Shown: positions 23,801 to 34,967 of the stretch, in pieces
How positions within the stretch are numbered: position 1 is the stretch's first letter
How the letters are laid out: the number at the start of each line of letters is the position of its first letter
Assembly (NCBI RefSeq): GCF_000835495.1
Contig: NW_015622546.1
Location: forward strand, 3,838,955 to 3,902,954
From: Cladophialophora immunda
Taxonomy: Eukaryota > Ascomycota > Eurotiomycetes > Chaetothyriales > Herpotrichiellaceae
DNA: 64,000 nucleotides
Direction: 5' to 3'
The notes under the pieces: model-generated
Databases searched by the model: none
Told to the model about the DNA's origin: nothing
Seen by the model: the letters and a program-made list of their open reading frames with translations, nothing else
Translations under genes and position numbers: made by a program

Positions 23801-26314
23801 ATAACTTGTTTCTCCCAAACAACAGAAGAGAAGGAAGACACAAATACTCCAGAACAATGGCAGTTGTTTCTGATAAAGTGCGCCCTTGCTCTGACGGAAT
23901 ATTGGAAGCAGGATTCTCAGTTTGAAGGTGTTATACAAACTCCTTCATCCTCAGTTGTGTCGACAAGTGAAACCAGCTTTGTCTTCTTGCTTTTCTTCTT
24001 GCCTTCTCCTTCCCCTCCTGATGATTCCTTTGGACTTTTTCTTTTTACCGTCCTTCTCCCCAGCAAATTACAGAACGCACTGCTTTGTTTTGAAGATTGA
24101 AAGACGAGCGTCAAGGGGCTTGAGGATAGGTAGGGGACGGAGGAAAAGGAAGAACAGAGAAAGCGAATGAGGTTATCGGATAGTGGCTCTTGAAAGCACA
24201 GAGGAAGAACAGCGTGAAGTCTCTGCTCCCTCAAGGACAGACTGAATGGGAGAGACAAAGGAAAAGCCGGATTCTCAGCATCCAGAGAGGTAAGTATAGT
24301 GAAAGAAAGAGCTGTAAATGTGAATAGATCCGAGAAGGGTGGTTGTGTCAGGTCAGGGCTCTCTCCCCCGTTGATTGATTGATTTCGCACGCCCGGTCCC
24401 CATCCTGTGGAGGGCGCAGTTAGCAGCTCACACAGTGGCTTCGGGACTCAAAAAGGCCCCCCTCCCCCTGCCTTCTCGTACGTAGGTAGGGGTGCGTGCG
24501 CCGGGGAGATGGAGCAGGAGTGGCAGAAAAGATGGAGGGGGGAGAGGGAATCTCACTTACCTGCGCCCGGTCTGGGGTTCTGTCGTATTGGTTTGGCTTG
24601 GGCCGCAACGCGCGAAGCCCCCTATCTGACCATGAGACCATGATCACCATGCGAGCACTCATTTTCTTGCCCTGATTCACTCTCAAGAGGCAGGAATTTC
24701 GATAGTGGTAACAAGGAAGGGAAGGCATCCCAGCTTCGCTTTTGTGCAGGGACATGTATATGTATACGTTTTGGAGTTCCAGAGGCGGACATTTGCTTGC
24801 TCCCTGCGCCCTGGAATTCTCTTCCTCTTCTCTCCCCCCCTCCCCCCTTCTCGTACCTCAGATTCTTTTAGAGGCTGGGAGAGTTTCTGAAGCATACCCT
24901 TGATATGTGTCCGTTCCACGCTCCCATAGAGGGGCGACTGGCCGCTGCCGAGAATTAAAGAGCGAAGAACAAGCGCCCCAATGCAGACAGGGCCGGAAGA
25001 AAAGACAAAGCAACAAAAACAGAGGAGAGGGACGTGCCATCGATAAGACAATTGAAAAGAGAGAGGAAGCTTCGCCGTGTAGAAAAACATCAATCCCTCT
25101 CACGAGGAGGGAGTCAAAGAGCTCTCCCTTCTCTTTCTCTTTGATTCCTTTTCTTCTGTCTTTCCCCCACTCTCTCTTCTTGCTTCTTTCCCCTTCTCTT
25201 TCAGTCCCTTCTCTCTTCCCTTGCTGTGTCATGGCGCCTTTGCTACCCAATCGGGCACAGAAAGAGGGATAGGAAAAGGGCGCCAGAAGAAAAAGAGGTC
25301 CGTTCAAAAAACAACCGTGGCGAGAGAGTCGAGACTCGTGCCGCGGCCCTAAAAGATTGTAAGCTCAGGCAGAACTTATCTTCCTTTCTGCCTCTCTCTC
25401 TCTCTCTTCGAGTGCTTGTGTGTGTGTGATAAGGAGGACAAAGAGGAGAACCGGGGAACGCGAGGGAAGAACTCGCTCCAAATCCCTCCTGTCTTGCGAG
25501 AAAGTGGACTTGGGGAGGGGAGATAGCATCGAAGGACGGAAGACAGGAATATAGGAGTCGAAGAATGTCAGAGAAAAGGCCTACTGTGCCACTTTTGTAC
25601 CTTTTTGTCACCTTGAACCCTTCATCTTTCTCCTCCATTCTTCGATATTTTCTTGCCCCCGTTCTTCAACGCCGTCCATGCTCGCTCGACTGTCTGTGCT
25701 TGGCTCTCTGGAACAGACAGAGCCCGGTCTGGGAAAGGGGGATGAATAGACGGCGCCTCACACACGGCAGGAGAGGAGCTGCTCCGCTGGATTGAGCACA
25801 AGGAAACGATCGAGGATCTGGGGCCGACGTACCCTCGACGCACTTGTGTAGAGGATTTTCTTTTTGAGCTCGAACGGGTCTCAAAACGTGTGCAAAGAGG
25901 GTGGACTGGACGGTTTCGTGAAAAGAAGGCCGAGGAGGTTTTGTGGGTGGCTTTTCGTTGAGTGGGTGTGACCCGGAATGTATGTATCAGTGAAGAGGTG
26001 TCTTTTGTCACCACCCTCTCGAGTCTCGCGCACTGGACTCATGGGAGTAGAATAAAGAGCAAAGAAGAAGAGGATAATGGGTGGAGTGTTCTTGGGCACA
26101 GCCCCTGCGGCCCCGGAGTCGAGAAAGGTTGGCTGATTACTTCTACAATCTCAGCTTAGCAGACGTAGGGACAGGAGGTCAAATTGGCTTCAGTCCAAGG
26201 GCTAAAACAACAGCAAGATTCTTCAATTCCTCGTACCTGTACATGTTGCGCAGATTTGGAACATTGGCCCTCATTTGGGAACTGGTCCTCCTCTGTGCTC
26301 CCTACATCTCAACC
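20854..26314. other. 5.5-kb stretch between convergent genes, no gene seen
   Basis: Flanked by the 3' ends of the CENP-B-type gene and the PXA-domain gene. It contains polypyrimidine tracts (for example 21355-21400 and 25391-25407), a TG run at 25417-25428 and many short frames, but nothing with domain features or convincing splice pairs. It could hold non-coding RNA or decayed mobile DNA; neither can be shown by reading. Confidence 0.4.
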
Positions 26315-29300
26315 TCAAGCCCCGTTAGTCCACTTCTCCGCCTTTTCGCCCTCTCCCGACGTTACCAAATCCACGCCTCTCTCGGCCAGGAGCTCAGAGG
26401 GCGTCTTGTCCTTCATTTCTGGAACAAGCCTCAGGAGAACGTGCTCCAGAATGGCATAGATGAGGTACTTGTTCATTTCAGCATCCTCTGTCCACCCCAA
26501 CAACCTCTCTTCGACCTCTATCCGCATTTCCATCTCCTCATCTTCCGCATTCTCGGTGTTTTGAATGGCGAAGAAAGTCTTGCCCACAGGTTTAGGGATC
26601 AAAGAGAGAATGTCAGAGGCGGCTTTGGACCGAATCTTTTGTGCTTCTTCCACAGATGGAGGCGGCGGGGGCGGCGGCCCAAGAGTGTTATTGGGAAATA
26701 TGAGGACTCGGATCTGCAGGAGGAGCGGTGAGATTAACGCTGGCGAGAAGAGGCGCGTGGAGATTGTGTGATATAGGAACCTGTCCACAGAAGATGAAGT
26801 TGTCAGCAAGACCGCTCACTCAGAAGCGTCATTTCCATCCGAAAAGAAAAAGTGCAACACTGCGAAGTGGAAGCAATCCAGCCTGCTGTACAGCTGGTTG
26901 AATCGATTCTGTCAGAGAGCTGTTCTCGTCGCCAGTTGATCCTCGGGGCTCAACGGCCGCAGAATTGCCCTGTCTTCACGCTTCACCGAGGCGAGGTTTC
27001 GGGAGATCGCCCCGGTGGATCTCGAGCACCCAAACACCACCATTACCACTTCAATGCTGCCCAATTCGCCTCATCGTTGCCCATCGACGCCCATCACTTG
27101 ATACCCAAACACTTCCAAAACTATTCAAGGGGGTCCACGTGACCTCGACCTCGACGTCGTTACAATGAACCGGCTAGGACAAGGCGCCAGGATGCAGGAG
27201 GTGGAGCGGACAGCGCCGAAAACCGCCCGCAGAGTCCGTGCATCGCATGTTGCGAGCATGTGTTCACAGGACTGGCGTTGGCGTGGTCGCTCGCGCAGAT
27301 CAAGCGCGAAGATACCTGGTGATCCAGGCCAGCGAGGAGCGTGGAAAATGCCTGGGAAAAGAGCCCAATGCGTCCAGGCGCAGTTCTAGCCCATGGCAAG
27401 TCGCAAAAAAACGGCTTCAAGTGATGCGCAAACTGCGAGGAAGGACTAGTGTTTCTGCAGGCAGTTTGCAACAGATTCGAATGACCAGGCGACTAGGATC
27501 AAGGGTCATCGAATCTTCCCGCCCAAATGATGCAGGACTCAGGGTGTGGTACGAAGTGTCCACTGTTCAGAGCTGACCAGCGAGTGATTTCGAGTCTCGA
27601 AGCGCCACTTGCAAAGAAAATTAGGTTGGGGTGGAGTTGCTGGGTGCAGAATATTGCAAAATGGATGCCCAAGCCGAAGTTGGTAAGTCTAAGGGTCTCT
27701 GGAACTGGAGACGCAGACTAGCTTCCCGTCGAGGTTCGCTCGGGGTGACACAAGAACCCATCCGAACCGTTGACGATTGCAGGGCCGACGAACCTGAGGG
27801 ACAGATAACGGATATCCGTGGGAGGTTGGGCTGACAGTCCGACCCCTTGGGTTGTTAACGCTGTTGTGACGTAAAAAGAATATGGTTTCGAAGGAGCCAT
27901 TATCGCAATGCCTGAGGAAACTCGATTGTCCCTCGGCACGTGCCGAAGGAAGCCGACGACTACCGCTGAGGAAAGTGGGAGGCCGGACGTATCTGACTCG
28001 AATTCGATTGTGGAAAAGCGCCATGCGTAGGCCAATCGGGACCGCAAACTGCCACCTTTTCCAAAAATGCCAGAGGAGCGAGATGTTTCATTGGTAAGCG
28101 ACTTCAAAAATGGCTCTTTCTGGGTGAGATTTTGCCTTGGTCAAGTCGAGAACTTTGAGTCGGGGGGGCCATCTGCTGATTCAGGGTCGAGACTAGCGAT
28201 TGAACAAGTTGGGCGACAGCAATTGGCTAAGGTCGGGGTCGTCTGTAGTGGTAGAATTGCAGGGCATCGGGAAGGGCAAGTCAACGGAGACCTGAGGGAG
28301 CAAGGGCGGGGCCGATCCATGTCGCCCTCCTTGTTTGAAAATTGGCACCGTTTGTCCAGGCAAGCGAGAAAAGCCCAATAAATCCGGGGATGTAATTGGC
28401 TGCGACAACTTATCTTTTTGCTTTTTTCGGTCGTCTGCCCCGAGGTGGTCGCTTGGTGGAAGATCGTCACGATGGTCGATCGTTCAAGATAGCTTTGTCG
28501 GCATGGCGTTGACGTACAGTTGGTCGACGAGCATGAGCGGGCGAACTCCACCAGCAAACAAGAGAGATGCTAGGGGGGATGACCACCAGGCCAACAACCA
28601 GGGAGAAACAAACCAGTTGAATCTGGCAAAGCGTGAAGGTCCAAGTCCGTCCAATGGGAGCCCGTATCGAGCATTGTGACAATACACAAGCGTGACCGTC
28701 ATTACTCGTAACGGCTGGGATTGGCTGAATCCCCGTATCGTCTGGCGGTCCACACCCTCCTGATTCACACGGGGGGATGACGAACAAGAGGATTGTAGCC
28801 CGCACATGCCGATATCAAGGTCCATTGGCTCGCAACCACTCTGGTCTATCAGATGACCAGGCCTTCATGCAATCATCCCAAGATAAAAAAAGGATCAGAG
28901 CTTTACCGAAGCCCCCGTTGTGAGACAGATGGAGGTATGGGGAAATGGGATTCACGGACACGGACGAGGCTGAGGGCCAGTGGTAGAGAAAAAAGGAGAG
29001 CGGAAGCACTTACTTGTCCAGTGTGGAATTTGCAGCACCGTACCTGCCCGGCCCCGTAGTCAAAATGTGTTGCCAAAACCCCAATGAGCTTGCCAGCCAA
29101 GGCATGCGGATGGTCAAATCGAGCATGCTGGATATGCAGGAGAACACTCTGTAATTGATCACAGCGCGTGGGGATCGATGATCGGGCGCCGATACTTGCC
29201 GTGTTGATGGGACAGGCAGCTGGTCTTTGGACGGCGATGTTGTGGAGCCGGCGAGGAGGTGCTGATGATGGCGGGTTCTCCGGGGTAGATGGTGCGCGTA

Positions 29301-30456
29301 CGCCAGGCCGACGAGAATGAACCGCGCCAGCTGGTATGCGATGAAGGCGTACTGAAGCAGTCTCCAAAACCACGCACTAAGAGATGATTGGTGCCGGTCT
29401 GACGAATAACTCTCATGAGTCGCGGTTTTGGAAGTTAATAGGCCAAAATGCTCCAGCTGGCTTTGGCGGCCGTCTGGCTGAAGGATTTTCTGCTCATCGA
29501 CGGCATTGGCAGGAAGCGCATGTGTAGGAGGCGATGTCACTATCTCCACCACCTTTGAGACAATCCCGTGCAGGAACCATGGCTCACAGAGTTTTTGCGC
29601 CACTGCCTGTCCGAGGATGAGGTCGGAGATGATATCGCTCACCAATGTTCTGAGACATGTGTTTGCCAGGTCCTCGGTTGGTAGGAGGACCGCCAATGCC
29701 CCCTGAACAAGAAGTTGTCGGTGGGCAGACTCGTAGGCTTGTTGCTGCTCTGGTGGGAGAGAAGGGTCGAGCGCAGGATGTGGGTTCAGGGCGTGATAGA
29801 TTCGTCGGGGATTTTCGCCGTATTGCAGAGCAGCTTGAGCAGTAGTGGCCGTCCTGTAGGCTGACAGAGAGACACGGTCAATATTGGGACGACACAACTT
29901 GGCTTTTCATGTTCTTCTGCTCACCAGCAATATGTCTCTCAACCAACACAGGCAACTCGTCCAGTATCAGTTCCGTGATGTCAACCTGCCGTATCCTCTG
30001 CTCCAGTGCGCGACTGCAATGAGCAATGATCTGAATGACCTCATCCACAAATGTTCGGTCTGGGGTGATCTTGGAGTACCATGAGTTGACAAAGTCCTTG
30101 ATGACGATGGCAACGACTGCATACAGCTGGACATCTACCTCATTGGAACTGGTAAGTGGTGGTAAGACCCCCTCAATTGGTGCCGGTGAGGCCCTCCTAT
30201 CCGACCCCCCATGACTTCCATCTGCCACCAAAGTCCTTCTGATCAAGGACAGAGTCGCTCTTTCTGAGGTAGGGTCTGGAGCCGCAGCATCCTGACGGCT
30301 TCTGGTGATGGGAGGGGCTCGAGAGGCAGAGCGAGGGCCTGAGGTGGCCTTGCTGTCAGCGGCAACGGTCAACTGGGAAGACTGAGCGGTGGAGGAAGCC
30401 TTCGTTGCTATGGTCGGGAAGGGTGGTCTTGAGGGAGAGGAACTTGAGGCGGTCAT
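26315..30456 (-). CDS. PXA-domain protein, three exons with a giant second intron
   Basis: Exons are 30456-29925, 29860-29014 and 26780-26315, giving 614 residues. Intron 1 is 64 nt. Intron 2 is 2,233 nt but has a textbook donor (GTAAGT), a CTGAC branch site about 20 nt before the acceptor, and acceptor TGGACAG; joining the exons gives the continuous segment STLDKFLYHTIST. After a disordered Ser/Pro N-terminus (about 100 residues) comes the PXA (PX-associated) region: VVAIVIKDFVNSWYSKI, a conserved LADLI-like helix block, a hydrophobic segment near WFWRLLQYAFIAYQLARFI, and the fungal C-terminal motif FPNNTLGPPPPPPPS. PXA proteins bind membranes and act in sorting and organelle contact; this fungal subgroup is not characterised. 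No PX or RGS domain is seen. Confidence 0.82.
26781..29013 (-). other. Unusually long intron (2,233 nt) of the PXA gene
   Basis: Every other intron I could model in this window is 44-200 nt. The ends are normal fungal splice signals. The interior shows no recognisable protein on either strand: only frames below about 140 codons, no transposase or reverse-transcriptase motif, no terminal repeats found by eye. Confidence 0.75.
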
Positions 30457-30836
30457 GTCAGGACCATGGCGCGGAAGAGCATTGCGCAGGTCTTTGTAGT
30501 CAACTGCTCAGTGATGTTCCCGCTGGCCACGCTGGCAATGCAGGGGCCAGTAGAGGTTCGCTCACCGGTTTAGATGACTGAAGGGGTGTCCAGAGGATGT
30601 GTCAACGTATGATTGGTGGATGGGGAATTGTCAAGGCTGCGAACGAGAAGGGAGGTGGACGAGTAAAAGTGGGAGACAGATTGGAGGGACGGAAGCGGGA
30701 AGTGCTCGGATGACCTTCCTATTTAGGCCCTATATCAATCGAAAGTGGCGGCGATATCGTTGTCGACCGTAGGGACTAGTCATGCACCACCTTGGACAAG
30801 TGGTCCCTCGTCCTGCGTCTCAAGATGGGTGAGGAT
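30457..30836. promoter_or_regulatory. Divergent promoter region PXA/nucleoside hydrolase
   Basis: About 380 bp between two divergent start codons. It must carry both core promoters; no specific element was assigned. Confidence 0.4.
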
Positions 30837-32185
30837 ATGGCTTCATCCTACAAACTGCCCGTATGGGTCGACTGTGACCCCGGTAGGTCAACCTCCTCCC
30901 CCCCAATGGGCCCCCTCTTTAACTCATGGCCTCGCACAGGTCATGACGTGAGTTATATTGGTTTATCTCTCTCAATGTGAAATGTCTCGATACTCACAGC
31001 TCCTGCTGCTCACCAGGACGCCTGTGCCCTCCTCCTTGCGGCTTATCATCAGTCCCTTAACCTCATCGGGGTGAGCATTGTGCACGGCAATGCGCCAATG
31101 TCGAAATGTACATTCAACGCCCTGAGTGTGCTGGAAGCGATCGGAAAACCTGAAATTCCCGTTTTCCCCGGCCTGTCGCGTCCATTCTGTCGTACCGTCC
31201 ATACCGCTCCTGATATCCATGGCGCGAGCGGGTTAGGAGGGACAGACCTCCTTCCTCAACCAAGCCGTTCCGCCTTGACGCATTGCAGTGCCATCCTCGA
31301 GATGCGTAGTGCGCTTCTCTCTCAACCTAAAGGCACACCGTATCTTGTCGCATCCGGCCCATTGACGAACGTCGCTCTCCTCTTCACCCTCTTCCCAGAG
31401 GTTGCCGAACACATTGCGGGCCTCTCCATTATGGGGGGTGCGATCGGCGCAGACTTCACCCATGTCACGGTACGTCTCCTCTTTGCTCGGGCCACTGTTG
31501 CCAACGACTGAGACTATTATATGTCCTTCACCACCTGAAACTCGTGAAACCGGGGCTCTTTGACCCTGGTGCTTCTTCGGGAACGACGCTGACATCAGAA
31601 CCTACACCGAAGATGGGCCAAGCTTACCTGGATACCCAAGGCACCACTCATGCTAGAATTGGAAACCGCACGCCTTTTGCAGAGTTCAACATATGGGCAG
31701 ATCCAGAGTCGGCACGTTCAGTCTTTCAAAACCCGCTCTTGAAATCGAAGACGACTCTCATCCCTCTGGATGTGACTCACCAAGCCTACGCAACACACAA
31801 AGTCCAGCACATGCTATTGAATGGAGTAAACGGGCCGACGAGGCTAAGGAGGATGTTCAACGAGCTGCTCATGTTCTTTGAGCATACCTATGCTAAGGTG
31901 TTTGGGCTAAACGAAGGACCGCCACTGCATGATCCGCTCGCAGTGGCTGTATTACTGGAAAATCATCCAGACCCCCGAGTCAGAATCGACTTTGATGATA
32001 ATGGTGGCGAGAGATGGGACGTCGATGTCATCTTGGAGGGTGAGCAAACTGGAAGGACCGTGATAACAAAGTCGTTGAATAGTGGAGGCGTGAGGATTCC
32101 GAGGACACTCGATCTATCCAAGTTTTGGCATACGTTGGAGGAATGCATGGCGAGGGCTGATGAGGTTACAGGATACATAAAATGA
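30837..32185 (+). CDS. URH1: Inosine/uridine-preferring nucleoside hydrolase, four exons with an 8-nt exon
   Basis: Exons are 30837-30882, 30940-30947, 31017-31469 and 31613-32185, giving 359 residues. It cleaves the N-glycosidic bond of ribonucleosides (uridine in the yeast Urh1 member) for salvage in the cytosol. The family calcium-site motif DCDPGHDDAC is assembled only if the 8-nt exon, supplying the last two bases of the Gly codon plus His-Asp, is included; without it the frame is lost. Further family features are VSIVHGNAP, a SGPLTNVALL helix, IMGGA, FAEFNIWADPE and HDPLAVAVLL. Intron 3 (143 nt) has donor GTACGT and a CTGAC branch before an AAG acceptor; this acceptor is the least certain point. 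An alternative start lies 12 nt upstream at 30825. Confidence 0.92.
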
Positions 32186-32429
32186 ATGGCATATAGACGA
32201 CGTTGCAAGTACCAATGATATCAGAAAGATAGGATCAACAGTATCTACAGGATGTTTGGACAATAGCTGGTTTCGAGAGACATGCCATACACCACTCAAT
32301 CCTGCAGATGTCTCCTCGTCCTACCTCGTGCTATCAACATTCGTGCACTTTAATGATATTCTGTAGCGTTTCACTGCCCTTCCCAGTGGCCGAAAGACTA
32401 TCCACATCCTTTGTTTCATCTTCCTCTCA

Positions 32430-33488
32430 TTAAAAGTAAACTTCCACGAATCCGTCGATGGCAGTGTCCTCCACCAGAGGCACCTTAGGAACCTCGCGCT
32501 CAGAGGTGCGACCCCCGTCATTCCTGCCAGAGTCTTCCTTCGAATTCTTGAGCTCTTGACCCGCTTCCGCTTCCGCTTCCTCTTCCTGCGTCAGCCTTTC
32601 AGTCTTGACACGTCTCATCTCGGTAAGGAAGTGGAAGAAATCGGTGCATATTCTTTCGGCTCGACGGTGAGAGCATACTTTGGAAAAGGTTTGGCCCAGA
32701 CTGTGGAGATGTTTGTCCTCTTCACCAGCCTTGCTCTCGAAAATCCATTTCTTTGGCCCCTTGCTGTCGAACAGCTGCTTCCCAATCACTTCGCAATGTT
32801 TGGTCGTCAGCCGTGTACAGAGTGCGGTAACATCGGGCAGATCTTCCAGCATGACCATGACTGTCGGAGCGAGGGCTGTGTTTGACTTCAGCGATTTAAA
32901 TGAGACATGCAAGTAGATGGGAATTGGGATCTCTACAGTCGTCGACGACGAGATCTGCACTGGAACACCACCGATCTCATCGCCTCCTTCGGATCTGAGG
33001 GCTCTGCGGATAGACTGTCGTGGTTGCTTCCTTGCTTCGCGAACGGACCTCTGCACCTCTTCTTGGTTGACGCCGAGATGGTATTCCAAGAATCCGAAGA
33101 TTTCCTTTTCACTCTCAAGTGTGTCAGGCCAGGGAGAGCCCGTCTCTTTCGTACTTACAGATACGCTTCGGCTTGCACCAGGATTCGTCTTTGTAGCAGG
33201 CTTGACTACCTTGCTCTTTCCGATCCTACCAGTTGAACTTTTGCTCTTTGTTGACTTGCCGGGTTCTGGGTCTAAGAATGGAGCGATCTCTGCTGGAGGA
33301 TGATGCCTCCGCGACATAGAGGCTGGCCTGAATGGTAACTTCATGGTAGGCATTTGAATCAGTTCTCGACGAGGTGACAATTGCTCGAGGCCTGATGCAG
33401 AAGAAGTCGGCGTACATTTAGACGACGGCTCCGGAGATTCCTCGTCTGAAAAGGCATGCGATGAGGGTAGACACACGTAGGTAGTCAC
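32430..33488 (-). CDS. Hypothetical charged protein, 5' end unresolved
   Basis: An open frame of 352 codons ending at 32430. The first ATG in frame is at 33353 (MPTMKLPF); the 45 codons before it are open and protein-like but begin without ATG, so the gene probably has an upstream exon. A TTTTCAG acceptor at about 33441 would fit. The N-terminal third is Ser/Lys-rich. The centre holds a compact region (TLESEKEIFGFLEYHLGVN, then a beta-rich stretch with KSLKSNTALAPTVMVMLEDL and a basic helix with HCEVIGKQLFDSKGPKKWIF). The tail is acidic. I do not recognise the family. Its frame begins 93 bp after the Tad1 stop on the same strand, so it may be a neighbour or an extension of the same transcript. 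Confidence 0.6.
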   Translation of the reverse strand: MTTYVCLPSSHAFSDEESPEPSSKCTPTSSASGLEQLSPRRELIQMPTMKLPFRPASMSRRHHPPAEIAPFLDPEPGKSTKSKSSTGRIGKSKVVKPATKTNPGASRSVSVSTKETGSPWPDTLESEKEIFGFLEYHLGVNQEEVQRSVREARKQPRQSIRRALRSEGGDEIGGVPVQISSSTTVEIPIPIYLHVSFKSLKSNTALAPTVMVMLEDLPDVTALCTRLTTKHCEVIGKQLFDSKGPKKWIFESKAGEEDKHLHSLGQTFSKVCSHRRAERICTDFFHFLTEMRRVKTERLTQEEEAEAEAGQELKNSKEDSGRNDGGRTSEREVPKVPLVEDTAIDGFVEVYF

Positions 33489-33581
33489 TCTTTCACGAGC
33501 GCAGGCAGTAGGCGGCGCTCTCTGTTCGTTTTGGGAGCAGTGACAGTTGCGCCGTCAACTGCCTTGGTGAATTCAGGATTG

Positions 33582-34967
33582 TCAAGGCAGCGCCTGGCTG
33601 CCTCTCTCGTGTAAAAAGGGCTGTGAACTTCTTGCAGGACAATCGCGACCCGGGGTGGCGCGAATTAGTCGTTCAGTTAAGTCGCAATCCCAGTCACTGT
33701 CGCCAGCGTTCTTGGTCCAGTTGTCCAAGATATCGGTGACATGCTTCCTGCATTCTCTGCGAGATTCTCTCAGAGCTGATAATTTAGCCTCTTCATATGT
33801 TCGTGCGGAAAGTGTGCTCTGCGTCATTTTGAACCAGCCAATATCCCCCTGACCAGGTACGCTGCCCAAGTTATCAAAGGTATCAAGATTCTCGAGGAGT
33901 CTGCTGATCCTCAGACCGGTGGCCCATAACTCTCTTCTGGAGACAGTGCTGGCTTTGCCAAGTCTCTCGTCCCATTGTCTGTAACCTTGCTTCACGCCAT
34001 TAATGAGAACCTCAACCACGTTCGACCGGTTGGTTCCAGCCGCTTGCACCCACAACACCGAGATGTTGCTTGTTTTGGATGTCGCTTGCATCGAGTTGGC
34101 AGGATGTGGCCGTCGCCTCTCAAACGCGAAACGGGTAAAGTCCGCACGCAAAGGTTGAACAGAAAAGAAGATTCCAGCGTCCCCAAGCAGCGACAAGCGT
34201 CCTTCTGGCCCAAATGCACGCTCGTAACCTACGGGATTGTATTGGTCGGTGTAGACCACAAGGCTCTTGATGTAGGCACTCGGAGTTCTCTCTACGAACA
34301 GGTCAGCTGGAAACGACAAGATACTAGTGAATTGCTTGACGGCAAGCTTGTCTGTGCAAGATTTGGAACCACTTGGCTCGGCGTCTGCCCGGGCAGGCTT
34401 TCGACGGACATAGCCCAGGAGAGAGAAGTAGCCGCGGCCTTGCAGCGAAGTGGGGGTATCGCATTCTACTGGCCACGGATTTGCGTCGCCAGAAGGCAAA
34501 GATTCCATCAGTATCTCCATCGACGCATCACCACACGGCGCCTCGGTGGTGAAGAAGTGGATGGTGACATGGTCTCTTAATCTGAATGGGAAACCCCGAC
34601 GCCACCCAGCGTCGTCTCGTGGGGTGAGCTCCAGGTAGGGCGATGTATAAGTCGGGTCACGAAGGATCGCTTCGATTTCCGAAAGGAGCCATCGATTGAA
34701 TCCGCGCAATGCCAGGATCTCAGCATGCGAATCGTGGACCACGAGACCCTTGCATCGAGGCAAGGCAGAAGTTGACAGACACTTGGTTCCCGTAGCCAGC
34801 GAAACACAAGTCAGAGGAGCATCCTGTCCTTCCTGTGCCAGAACCACTGCCGACATTGGCGTCCATTCGGTCGTGCCATCTAGAAGAGTGCGTGGCTTAC
34901 ATTTTGGAGGCAGGGAATTGAAGGTCGCGAGGGCGAGCTGTGCCACGCGTTCAGGCAGGAGATTCAT
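33582..34967 (-). CDS. TAD1: tRNA-specific adenosine deaminase (ADAT1/Tad1)
   Basis: A 461-residue A_deamin-domain enzyme. Tad1 converts A37, 3' of the anticodon of eukaryotic tRNA-Ala, to inosine. The zinc ligands and catalytic glutamate are visible: H81-A-E83 in VVHDSHAEILALRGFNRWL, C145 in TTEAPCGDASMEIL, and C204 in SKSCTDKLAVKQF. The domain continues to a final NWTKNAGDSDWDCD segment, equivalent to the end of the family fold. The last 27 residues (LTERLIRATPG and beyond) are not family-like and may be read-through of an intron. A different frame over 33664-33485 encodes 59 protein-like residues that could be the true last exon. Confidence 0.9.
   Translation of the reverse strand: MNLLPERVAQLALATFNSLPPKCKPRTLLDGTTEWTPMSAVVLAQEGQDAPLTCVSLATGTKCLSTSALPRCKGLVVHDSHAEILALRGFNRWLLSEIEAILRDPTYTSPYLELTPRDDAGWRRGFPFRLRDHVTIHFFTTEAPCGDASMEILMESLPSGDANPWPVECDTPTSLQGRGYFSLLGYVRRKPARADAEPSGSKSCTDKLAVKQFTSILSFPADLFVERTPSAYIKSLVVYTDQYNPVGYERAFGPEGRLSLLGDAGIFFSVQPLRADFTRFAFERRRPHPANSMQATSKTSNISVLWVQAAGTNRSNVVEVLINGVKQGYRQWDERLGKASTVSRRELWATGLRISRLLENLDTFDNLGSVPGQGDIGWFKMTQSTLSARTYEEAKLSALRESRRECRKHVTDILDNWTKNAGDSDWDCDLTERLIRATPGRDCPARSSQPFLHERGSQALP

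Noticed and set aside
26081..26731. Plus-strand frame of 216 codons
   Set aside because: Antisense to the last exon of the PXA-domain gene.
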